Shown piece after piece: positions 44,001 to 51,792 of a stretch of 64,000 nucleotides of DNA. The translations under genes and the position numbers were made by a program. The notes under the pieces were generated by a model. It was not told the DNA's origin and searched no databases. It saw nothing but the letters and a program-made list of their open reading frames with translations. Origin of the DNA: Pontibacter diazotrophicus (GTDB lineage Bacteria > Bacteroidota > Bacteroidia > Cytophagales > Hymenobacteraceae); assembly GCF_003367245.1 (NCBI RefSeq), contig NZ_QRGR01000001.1:248001-312000 (forward strand), written 5' to 3'. Each line of letters begins with the position of its first letter. The stretch's first letter is position 1.

Positions 44001-44170
44001 TTGCCTCAAAGCTGCAGATGCAGCATGCGCTCATATACATAACGGGAGAGAACCTTGCACTCATCAGTGCCCGCAAAGGCCTGAATGTTACACAGGCGTT
44101 TAGTGGTGTTACTTCTAATTACTACTCCGCTGCCCGTGTGCTTACACTAGGATTGAATGTTACTCTTTAA
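41030..44170 (+). CDS. SusC/RagA TonB-dependent outer-membrane transporter
   Basis: 1046 aa. Signal peptide 1-21 (VAAQ); carboxypeptidase-regulatory-like domain (~25-105: SVSGTVTDRATGEGLPGVSV, ADGAYTVSVP); SusC marker LEEVVVVAYG; plug (~115-225; RIRGVGSINGNNDPLYVVDGVP, ARAANGVVIITTKKGKKG); then a 22-strand beta barrel to the terminal aromatic-rich LTLGLNVTL. It imports a substrate with SusD and TonB. With five downstream peptidases, a peptide substrate is the likeliest. It follows a short, unoccupied AT-rich stretch after the IS element. Confidence 0.95.
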   Translation: MIRLLLLSFALMFILTHEVAAQRKSVSGTVTDRATGEGLPGVSVIVKGTTVGTATGADGAYTVSVPADGQTLEFRFIGYQAMERTIGNASTIDVALGVDQRQLEEVVVVAYGTADKSSFTGSASQIGSEEFEQRPVTNITNAIAGKAAGVQTTSGSGQPGEGPTIRIRGVGSINGNNDPLYVVDGVPYSGSIANLNVDDIENMSILKDAASASMYGARAANGVVIITTKKGKKGRNQLNVKLSQGVSERAIPEYERLNAFEYYPLMWEAYRNSLAYRASNPLSLDQANQRASEGIKGLLGYNPFNVPDNQIVLPDGTINSDAQLLYPDDLDWEAPITRTGSRADYNISYSGGSEKSDYYVSLGYLNDKGFAIRTDYERVTGRVNVNTQPLNWFKGGLNIAGTVTNSNQVATTGSTTFVNPFFLSRTMGPIYPVYAHDPLTGEYILDENGQRIYDLGSMSDLGLPTRANSPGRHIIAETNLNDYGFKRNVLSARTYGEVYFLKDFKFTTNLSVDITNNNNKTYQNTLVGDGAPAGRASRTSTNTTSYNFNQLLNYSKTFGLHTVDALLGHENYDWTYDYFTGSRQGIISEGNSELINFTTTNNIESRQDLYRTEGYFSRVNYSFDDKYSLSASYRRDGTSRFYSDVRWGDFWSLGAAWRLDQESFINLPDWVNMLKVRGSYGEVGNDDVGDYYAWQALYELGYNNASEPGYLQSTLGNRELVWESNNSFDVGIDFDLFDRARGSVEFFNRQSENLLFEVPLPISSGVLTRFENVGAMYNRGVEFQVSADVIRGTDFNWNVDLNWTTYKNQITRLPQDEIIDGTKKLMAGQSIYDFWLRDWYGVDPATGAALYRADTYNESNSMIIGSDTVTTNINNARYQYSGSAIPDFAGGITNTFSYKNFSLSALLTYQVGGKVYDAAYASLMSAGSYGTALHVDALGRWQNPGDVTDVPRMDNSQTTNFNASNSDRWLVDASYLNFRSVNLSYSLPASIASKLQMQHALIYITGENLALISARKGLNVTQAFSGVTSNYYSAARVLTLGLNVTL

Positions 44171-44181
44171 GCTTTAAGAAA

Positions 44182-45651
44182 ATGAAAAAAATCATATATA
44201 CTCCTCTTGTAGCCTTCCTGTTTGTCTTTTCATCCTGCGATAAGGATTACCTGGAGGTGCAGCCTACCGACTTCGTATCTGAGCAGGCTGTTTTTACCAC
44301 TACTACAAATGCCTGGGCCGCTTTAAACGGTATACACCGGAATATGCTGATCCGCCAGGACGATCAAAGCGAGTTTGGGGAGGGTGGCGTAAAAGTGAAC
44401 ATGGATATGCTGGGAGAAGACCTGGCTTTTGCCTCTGCGTCTAACAGCTGGCACCGGAATACCTACAGGTGGAACGATCACCGTAACACCAGCAGCAATG
44501 TTGCCCAGTATGTGTATGAGTTTTACTACAGGATGATTGGGAATGCCAACATGATCATCAACAACATTGATGCTGCGGATGGCCCTGAGGCAGATAAGCA
44601 AGCTATAAAAGGACAGGCGCTGGTTTACAGGGCTTGGGCGCATTACCAACTTGTGCAGGTATATGGCAAACGGTATGATGCAGGGGCGAACAACGAGCAG
44701 CTTGGGGTGCCTATCATGTTGAGCAATACTACAGACGGACAGCCTCGTGCAACGGTTGAAGAGGTTTACGCCCAGGTTAACGCAGATCTGGACGAGGCCA
44801 TGATGCTGTTGGAGGGGTATGAGAGAACATATAAATCCCATTTTGATGTAAATGTGGCAAAGGGGCTAAAGGCACGTGTTGCCTTAACAATGCACAATTG
44901 GGAGGCAGCCGCTCAGTATGCTTCTGAGGTGATAGAAGAGTCTGGGGCAACATTAATGAGTCGTGCGCAATACACGGAGGGGTTCAACAATGTTGATAAT
45001 CCTGAATGGATATGGGGAAGCAGGCAGATAGGTGACCAGCAAACTTATTTTGCTTCTTTTTTCGCCTACATGTCCGCTAACTTCAATTCTACAAACATCA
45101 GAGTTAACCCTAAACTTATCAACTCTGCGCTATACGACCGGATACCTGCCACTGATATCCGATCCGAAATGTGGGATCCAACAGGGGAGTCTGTTCCTGC
45201 GCCACCAAATGGAACCAAGGCACCGTACGCTTCCAAGAAATTCCTGTCCCAGAGCAGCGCCCTTAGTATAGGGGATGTTCCGCACATGCGGCTGGCAGAA
45301 ATGTATTTAATAAAGGCAGAGGCTTACGCACGTATGGAGCAGGATGATGCAGCCGCTGAGGCACTGTATACTCTGGCATCCAACAGAGACCCTGAATATG
45401 TAAAGTCTGCCAACACAGGGCAAGCGCTTGTGGATGAGATCCTCTTTCAGCGTCGCATTGAATTATGGGGCGAGGGCTTCCGGTTCCTGGATTTAAAGCG
45501 GACAAACAGTGGGCTCGACAGAACGGGGGCTAACCACAATCCGGCTTACGCGGTGACCATGACAGTAGAGCCAGGAGTAAATGACTGGGAGTTTTTAATA
45601 CCTCAAGGGGAAGTCAATTCCAACCCACAAATTGTGCAGAACCCGCTATAA
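44182..45651 (+). CDS. SusD/RagB surface substrate-binding lipoprotein
   Basis: 489 aa, 11 bases after the SusC stop. Lipobox FSSC (Cys19). SusD fold: opening DYLEVQPTDFVSEQAVFT, a TPR-like helical core (YEFYYRMIGNANMIINNI; KGQALVYRAWAHYQLVQVYGKRY), and closing EGFRFLDLKRTNSG. It forms a lid on SusC and captures the ligand at the outer surface. A peptide-type ligand is inferred from context. Confidence 0.94.
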   Translation: MKKIIYTPLVAFLFVFSSCDKDYLEVQPTDFVSEQAVFTTTTNAWAALNGIHRNMLIRQDDQSEFGEGGVKVNMDMLGEDLAFASASNSWHRNTYRWNDHRNTSSNVAQYVYEFYYRMIGNANMIINNIDAADGPEADKQAIKGQALVYRAWAHYQLVQVYGKRYDAGANNEQLGVPIMLSNTTDGQPRATVEEVYAQVNADLDEAMMLLEGYERTYKSHFDVNVAKGLKARVALTMHNWEAAAQYASEVIEESGATLMSRAQYTEGFNNVDNPEWIWGSRQIGDQQTYFASFFAYMSANFNSTNIRVNPKLINSALYDRIPATDIRSEMWDPTGESVPAPPNGTKAPYASKKFLSQSSALSIGDVPHMRLAEMYLIKAEAYARMEQDDAAAEALYTLASNRDPEYVKSANTGQALVDEILFQRRIELWGEGFRFLDLKRTNSGLDRTGANHNPAYAVTMTVEPGVNDWEFLIPQGEVNSNPQIVQNPL

Positions 45652-45690
45652 AAATAAACAGCATCGTTTACAGCCTATAAGAATAAATGA

Positions 45691-45720
45691 ACCACTACCT
45701 TAGAAACATGAGGTAGTGGT
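45691..45720 (+). terminator. terminator after susD
   Basis: 10-bp perfect stem (45691-45700 / 45711-45720) with a 10-base loop, then TTACTTCTT. Weak T tract, so it may be leaky and let downstream peptidase genes be read too. Confidence 0.65.
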
Positions 45721-46081
45721 TTACTTCTTAAGAAATAAAGTTTAAACATGCTCCTATAGCAGGGCACTACTTACACATTGAACAGCAGCGTAAGGCAAAT
45801 GTCTGAGACTGTCGCAGTGGTAGCATAGAATGAAATCCTGTAACGGCCTCCGGTATGCCTGGCCAAAGCTAAATCTCAATTTGAAAAGAGACAGATAAGT
45901 CTGCTGTCGAACTTTCCGAAGAAGCACCTGAGGAGGGTGAGGCATGTCGGGTGTAGCTAAATACGATTCTTTAATTTAACTCCAGGCACCAGCCGAAGGT
46001 CCTCCGAAATGGTACACAATCAATCCAGGGATAATTTCTGAATCCAAAGCCGCAACTACTATAACTTAAACCTTGAATCCG
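45721..46081. other. spacer before the peptidase genes, no gene seen
   Basis: 361 bases. A 63-codon minus-strand frame at 45754-45945 is not convincing. No promoter pair or repeat is clear. Confidence 0.5.
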
Positions 46082-48979
46082 ATGAGAACACTTTTACTAT
46101 CAATGGTGCTTTACGGAGCCTGCATGCAAGCGGGCTATGCCCAGCAGAGTACCAAAAAGTCTCTGACACATGAGGTGTATGACAGTTGGAAAGATGTGGA
46201 GGGTGACCGTATTTCAAACAATGGCAACTTTGTGTTGTATCAAATAAACCCGCAGGAAGGCGATGGTGAGCTCATTATCAGGAACTACGCTAACAACGCC
46301 TCTATGCGCTTTGCGCGTGCCACAAAAGCCGAATTTACCAACGATAGCCGCTTTGCAGTTTTCCAGATAAAGCCGGAGCATGCCAAAGTGCGGCAGCTGA
46401 AGCTCAAGAAAACCAAAGCGGATGATTTGCCCAAAGATTCACTGGCAATTGTTACGCTGGAGACGAATGTTGTGGTAAAAGTGCCACGTGTTAAATCATA
46501 CGCACTACCCAAAATAGGAAACGATTGGGTCGCGTATCAGCTTGAGAAGCCTCTGCCGGCTAAAAATGAAGGCTCTAAAAAAACAGGAGGAGAGCAAAAG
46601 GCTCCTGAAACGCCTGCTCCAAGCACACCCGTGCGGGCAGGCGGCAGATCTGGCGGTGCAGATCCGGTGGTCGGCGGTAAAAAAGAAGCGTCAGAATTGG
46701 TGTTGCGAAACCTGCAGTCGGGGAAGGAGCACCGCTTTGAGCGTGTAACAGACTACAGTTTTTCTGAGAAAGGAAACATGCTCTATTTTGTGCGGGAGAA
46801 ACAGGATTCCCTGCACAACGCCGGCGTTTTTGCCTTTAATACCACTTCTCTTACAGCAACTCCAATCGATACAGGCCGTGTTTCCTATCAGGGCCTGGGT
46901 GCCGACAAAGCAGGGGAGCAGCTGGCTTTTATGGCAACAGAAGATACCTTAGGAACAGAAATCCGCAATTTCAGCCTACACCTCTGGAACAGCAAAAGCA
47001 GTAAAACACAGTTGGTGGCAGATACTGTTTCCAAAGGGATGCCTGCTGCCTGGATGGTGAGCGAAAATGGTTCTTTGCGTTTCTCTGATGATGGGAAACG
47101 CCTGTTCTTTGGTACCGTGCCACGCCCGAAGCATTACGGAAAAGATACTACCAAACTGGAGGAGGACAAAGTAAGCCTCGATATCTGGACCTACAAGGAC
47201 CCTCTGATTCAACCGATGCAGCAAAAGCAGCAGAGCCGGGACCTGAGAAGGTCTTTTCTGGCGATGTATGACATCAAAGGAAAACGCATGCAGCAACTGG
47301 CAACGCTGGAAGTGCCGGATGTTTACCTGGATGCGTACGGGCAGGCGGATGTGGCTTTAGGCGTGAGCGACGAGGAATACAAGCAGTCGATTGGCTACGA
47401 TACACCAACCCGCAAAGATGCTTACCTCATTGATCTGAAAAGCGGCAAGTACAAACAAGTTTTAAAAGGCGCACGCGGGACACCAGGCCTCTCTCCGCTG
47501 GGCCGGTACCTGTATTGGTACGAACCTTCTGATAGCAGCTGGCACGCCATGTCTACAAAAGGCGGAGCAGATCTTAACCTGACCAGGGAAGTCGGTGTGC
47601 CGTTTTACAACGAAGACAACGACGTGCCCTCGCTGCCGCGCGATTACGGCTCAGCCGGCTGGGTAGAGAAAGACAGCTATCTGCTGGTGTACGACCGCTA
47701 CGATATCTGGCAACTGGACCCAACGGGCAAAAAAGCAGCCGTAAACCTGACGGATAGTTACGGGCGGGCGAATGACCTGCGTTTGCGTTACGATAAACTC
47801 GACGAGGAAGAGAAGTTCATCGGTGCCAATGCTACGCTGCATTTATCTGCTTTCAACCTGAAAGATAAATCCGGTGGTTACTTCCGCGACTATATGGGCA
47901 AAACAGTACAGCCCGAAAAGCTCGTGATGACACCACACAGCTACAACCGCCTGAGCAAAGCCAAGAACAGCGAACGCTATACCTTCCGGCGAGGCTCTTT
48001 CCAGGAGTACAATAATCTATACACAGCCACTGGCCTGGACTTCGCCAGCGCCGGGAAACTAAGTAATGCCAACCCGCAGATGGCAGAGTATTTATGGGGG
48101 ACAGTTGAGCTGGTAAACTGGAGCTCGTCAGACGGAATAGCGCTGCAGGGCTTGTTGTATAAGCCCGAAAATTTCGACCCGGGGAAGAAATACCCGATGT
48201 TGGTGTATTTCTACGAGCGTTCCTCTGACAGGATGCATAACCACCGTGTGCCTGCACCGAGCGCCTCGACCATCAATATCCCATACTTTGTCAGCAACGA
48301 TTACCTCGTGTTTGTACCGGATATTGTATACAAAGACGGCTACCCAGGCGAGAGTGCCATGGATTGTATTGTGCCGGGCGTGATGAGTTTAGTGGACAAA
48401 GGTTTTGTGGATGAGAAAAACATGGCGTTGCAGGGCCAGAGTTGGGGCGGCTATCAGATTGCGTACATGATTACGCGCACCAACCTGTTCAAGACTGCCA
48501 TGGCGGGAGCTCCTGTGTCTAACATGACGAGTGCCTATGGCGGTATCCGGTGGGGCACGGGCCTGAGCCGGCAATTCCAGTACGAGCGTACGCAGAGCCG
48601 GATTGGCGGTACGCTTTGGGAGAAACCACTGCAGTTTATTGAGAATTCTCCCCTGTTCTTTGCCGACAGAGTGGAAACGCCGCTCCTGATCATGCACAAC
48701 GACCAGGACGGTTCAGTGCCCTGGTACCAGGGAATCGAGTTCTTTATGGCGCTGCGTCGCCTCAACAAGCCTGTCTGGATGCTGGTTTACAATGGCGAGG
48801 ACCACAACCTGGTACAGCGCAAAAACCGCAAAGACCTATCGGTGCGCATGGCACAGTACTTCGACTACTACCTGAAAGGCGCACCGGCTCCAAAGTGGAT
48901 GGAGGGTGTTCCTTCTATCTTAAAAGGGAAAGAGTACGGCTTTGAGTTGATAGAGACAGCTGCTGAGGCTCAGGAATAA
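46082..48979 (+). CDS. secreted S9-family prolyl oligopeptidase-like peptidase (long form)
   Basis: 965 aa from ATG 46082 (the TTG at 46073 is not preferred). Signal peptide to ~GYAQQ. Long beta-propeller-like middle, then an alpha/beta hydrolase domain (~700-960): catalytic Ser in QGQSWGGYQIA, Asp in HNDQDGSVPW and His in NGEDHNLV. It has the S9 layout, with a larger N-terminal half than the two paralogues that follow, and a low-complexity insert after ~160 (Ala/Pro/Ser). Likely cleaves short peptides outside the inner membrane. Own terminator. Confidence 0.9.
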   Translation: MRTLLLSMVLYGACMQAGYAQQSTKKSLTHEVYDSWKDVEGDRISNNGNFVLYQINPQEGDGELIIRNYANNASMRFARATKAEFTNDSRFAVFQIKPEHAKVRQLKLKKTKADDLPKDSLAIVTLETNVVVKVPRVKSYALPKIGNDWVAYQLEKPLPAKNEGSKKTGGEQKAPETPAPSTPVRAGGRSGGADPVVGGKKEASELVLRNLQSGKEHRFERVTDYSFSEKGNMLYFVREKQDSLHNAGVFAFNTTSLTATPIDTGRVSYQGLGADKAGEQLAFMATEDTLGTEIRNFSLHLWNSKSSKTQLVADTVSKGMPAAWMVSENGSLRFSDDGKRLFFGTVPRPKHYGKDTTKLEEDKVSLDIWTYKDPLIQPMQQKQQSRDLRRSFLAMYDIKGKRMQQLATLEVPDVYLDAYGQADVALGVSDEEYKQSIGYDTPTRKDAYLIDLKSGKYKQVLKGARGTPGLSPLGRYLYWYEPSDSSWHAMSTKGGADLNLTREVGVPFYNEDNDVPSLPRDYGSAGWVEKDSYLLVYDRYDIWQLDPTGKKAAVNLTDSYGRANDLRLRYDKLDEEEKFIGANATLHLSAFNLKDKSGGYFRDYMGKTVQPEKLVMTPHSYNRLSKAKNSERYTFRRGSFQEYNNLYTATGLDFASAGKLSNANPQMAEYLWGTVELVNWSSSDGIALQGLLYKPENFDPGKKYPMLVYFYERSSDRMHNHRVPAPSASTINIPYFVSNDYLVFVPDIVYKDGYPGESAMDCIVPGVMSLVDKGFVDEKNMALQGQSWGGYQIAYMITRTNLFKTAMAGAPVSNMTSAYGGIRWGTGLSRQFQYERTQSRIGGTLWEKPLQFIENSPLFFADRVETPLLIMHNDQDGSVPWYQGIEFFMALRRLNKPVWMLVYNGEDHNLVQRKNRKDLSVRMAQYFDYYLKGAPAPKWMEGVPSILKGKEYGFELIETAAEAQE

Positions 48980-48983
48980 CCTT

Positions 48984-49025
48984 GCAGGAGAGGTGCTGAT
49001 GATTTACCATCAGCACCTCTCCTGC
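48984..49025 (+). terminator. terminator after the first S9 gene
   Basis: 18-bp perfect stem (48984-49001 / 49008-49025), loop atttac, then ATTTAA. Confidence 0.85.
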
Positions 49026-49162
49026 ATTTAAGCTGCTTGTGGTCTATCATAAGGATGAGGTGAGTTTGCTTCAGCGCTCAACCACATATTTCTTTTAGGA
49101 CGCTATGAATGATTTATACCTTAACAAGTAATGATATGACACTCAAATACCATTTACAGAAC

Positions 49163-51589
49163 ATGAAAAGATACTATCTGGGTCTGTTCCTTTTTGGAGG
49201 CCTTACCCTATCAGGGTATGCGCAAAGCAGTTTAACGTACCAGCTACCTCCGAAAAGTATTGTAGATCTGGTAGATGCCCCAAGTAGTCCGAAAGTTCAG
49301 TTTAGTAAGGATGGAAGTCTGATGTTGCTGCTGCAGGCACCAGGTTATGCTTCCATCGAGCAGGTCGCTCAACCTGTAATTGGAATTGCTGGCATCAAAG
49401 TGAATCCCGCCAATAATTCCACGGAATCTGAAGTTGCCGGCGTTTATAACACGTTGACAATTAAAGATGTTAAGACTGGAAAAGAACTTAAACTCACCGG
49501 TCTTCCTGAAAACCCAAGGATGACAAATATTGTCTGGAGCCCTGACGGCAGCTATTTCGCTTTTAGTAACAACACGTTTAGTGGTGTTGAATTATGGCTG
49601 GCAGATATAAAATCACTGAAAGCAGCGAAGCTATCGGACGGTTACCTGAACGATGCATTCGGCAAAACAATGCAATGGCACCCGGATGGGAAGCATATTC
49701 TGGCTCAGTTTGTGAACGCTGAACGCGGAAATAAACCGGCTGAGAATATTGTGCCTTCCGGACCGGTTGTACAGGAAAACCTCGGTGTGACCACGCCCTC
49801 CAGAACGTATCAGAATTTATTGCAGAACGCTTATGATGAGCAACTGATGGAGTACTACCTCACCTCACAACTACAGGTGATTTCAATTGATGGGCAATCA
49901 GTTAAAATCGGTTCTCCTGCTATTTATCGTAATGCAGCTTATTCGCCGGATGGTAACTACCTGATGGTTCAGACTGTTCAAAGGCCCTATTCTTATTTAG
50001 TTCCGGTATATTACTTTCCTTTCAATACCACCATCCTGGATACGAAGGGAGCAGTGGTAAAGGAGTTATATAAGGCTCCTTTAGCAGATAAACTCCCAAC
50101 AGGATTTGATGCGGTGCTAACCGGCCCGCGGGGTTATGAATGGCGTGACGATGCTCCGGCTACACTGGCATGGGCAGAGGCACAGGATAAGGGAGATCCG
50201 AATGTTGAAGCAACAGTACGCGATGCCGTATTTACTTTAAGCGCACCATTTAACGGTGCACCTAAAAAGTTGTTCTCTATGCCTTTAAGATACAGAGGAG
50301 TAGAGTGGGGAGATAAGGACTATGCCATTGTGGAAGAACGCTGGAGAAAGGACCGCAAAATGAAAATGACCTTGATAAACCCGGAGACCGGAAAGGTGAT
50401 AAAGCAGATAGCAGACAGGTCTTCAGAAGATACTTATACCGATCCGGGCAATTTTATTCATAGTAAAGACGAAACCCTGTTATTTGATAAGGCAGGTCAG
50501 CCAGTGGTGTTCACAGAAGGTGCAGGAGCTTCTCCAAAGGGCGATCGTCCGTTTATATTAAAATGGAACCTGCTTTCTGACAAGCAGGATACCTTGTTCA
50601 AATCCAGGGCTCCCTATTATGAAGAGCCGGTTTTCTTTAACAACACCGGAGAAGTATACATCTCCAGGGAATCGACAGATGAAACGCCGAATATCTTTGC
50701 CGTCAACCTCAGAAACAGAAAAGCAAAAGCCCTGACTAACTTTTCAGATCCGTATCCGGGGCTGAAGGGTGTGCAGAAAGCCTTACTGTCTTATCCAAGA
50801 AAAGACGGTATCCAGTTATCTGCCACGTTATACCTGCCAAAGGACTTTAAAAAGGGAGATGCACCCTTGCCGGTATTAATCTGGGCCTACCCAAGAGAAT
50901 TTAAAACACTTGCCGCAGCTGGCCAGGTGAAAGGATCTCCCTACCGCTTCACAAGGCTGGCTTTCCGCTCCCCGGTTTATTGGGTAACCAGAGGGTATGC
51001 GGTTCTCGATCAGGCAGACATGCCGGTTGTGGGCGAAGGAAAAGAAGAGCCTAATGATACTTTCTTGAAGCAAATTGAAGACAATGCCACTGCCTTGATT
51101 GACTATGTAGTGGAGATGGGCGTGGCAGACAGGGAGCGTATTGCGGTAGGAGGTCATTCTTATGGTGCGTTTATGACAGCGAACCTGTTAGCACATACTG
51201 ATTTATTTGCAGCCGGAATTGCAAGGAGCGGAGCGTATAACAGAACCTTAACCCCGTTCGGGTTCCAGGCGGAGGCGCGTACTTACTGGGAGGCGATGGA
51301 TGTGTATAACACAATGTCACCTTTCAACTACGCAGATAAAATCAAAACGCCATTGCTGATGACGCACGGCATTGATGATGATAACTCAGGCACTTTCCCT
51401 ATTCAGAGCGAGCGCTTATACAGTGCTATCAAAGGACATGGCGGAACAGTAAGACTGGTCATGCTGCCAAAAGAGTTTCATGGCTACAGAAGCCGTGAGT
51501 CTGTGCTGCATACTTTCTGGGAGCAGGATAGGTGGTTGGAGAAGTATGTGAAAAACAAAGGAACGATAACTTCCAGTAAGCAAGAATAA
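49163..51589 (+). CDS. secreted S9 peptidase, glutamyl-endopeptidase-like (tandem copy A)
   Basis: 808 aa from ATG 49163; earlier in-frame ATGs (49109, 49136) precede the signal peptide MKRYYLGLFLFGGLTLSGYAQ. N-terminal propeller with TIKDVKTGKELKLTGLPENPR and SPDGSYFAFSNN; C-terminal alpha/beta hydrolase with Ser in GGHSYGAFMTANLLA, Asp in HGIDDDNSGTFP and His in EFHGYRSRES. These motifs match plant chloroplast glutamyl endopeptidase and bacterial S9 relatives that cleave after Glu; specificity here is inferred. Close paralogue of 51793-54255. Confidence 0.9.
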   Translation: MKRYYLGLFLFGGLTLSGYAQSSLTYQLPPKSIVDLVDAPSSPKVQFSKDGSLMLLLQAPGYASIEQVAQPVIGIAGIKVNPANNSTESEVAGVYNTLTIKDVKTGKELKLTGLPENPRMTNIVWSPDGSYFAFSNNTFSGVELWLADIKSLKAAKLSDGYLNDAFGKTMQWHPDGKHILAQFVNAERGNKPAENIVPSGPVVQENLGVTTPSRTYQNLLQNAYDEQLMEYYLTSQLQVISIDGQSVKIGSPAIYRNAAYSPDGNYLMVQTVQRPYSYLVPVYYFPFNTTILDTKGAVVKELYKAPLADKLPTGFDAVLTGPRGYEWRDDAPATLAWAEAQDKGDPNVEATVRDAVFTLSAPFNGAPKKLFSMPLRYRGVEWGDKDYAIVEERWRKDRKMKMTLINPETGKVIKQIADRSSEDTYTDPGNFIHSKDETLLFDKAGQPVVFTEGAGASPKGDRPFILKWNLLSDKQDTLFKSRAPYYEEPVFFNNTGEVYISRESTDETPNIFAVNLRNRKAKALTNFSDPYPGLKGVQKALLSYPRKDGIQLSATLYLPKDFKKGDAPLPVLIWAYPREFKTLAAAGQVKGSPYRFTRLAFRSPVYWVTRGYAVLDQADMPVVGEGKEEPNDTFLKQIEDNATALIDYVVEMGVADRERIAVGGHSYGAFMTANLLAHTDLFAAGIARSGAYNRTLTPFGFQAEARTYWEAMDVYNTMSPFNYADKIKTPLLMTHGIDDDNSGTFPIQSERLYSAIKGHGGTVRLVMLPKEFHGYRSRESVLHTFWEQDRWLEKYVKNKGTITSSKQE

Positions 51590-51792
51590 ATACTGGCAGA
51601 CTTTTAATAACCTGGGAATCTAACATTGCTATTGGTTTTATTATGAAGCCTGCAAAACTCTAAGGCAAGTACAAGGAGCAGCTTCATTGTCATGAAAAGC
51701 ACCTGCAACGCATGGTTAAGCATTGAAAATGTCGCTGAAGGTTGAATTTGATACTTCGTGTTTTTAAATTGATTAAACTTTTCTAGCAAAAA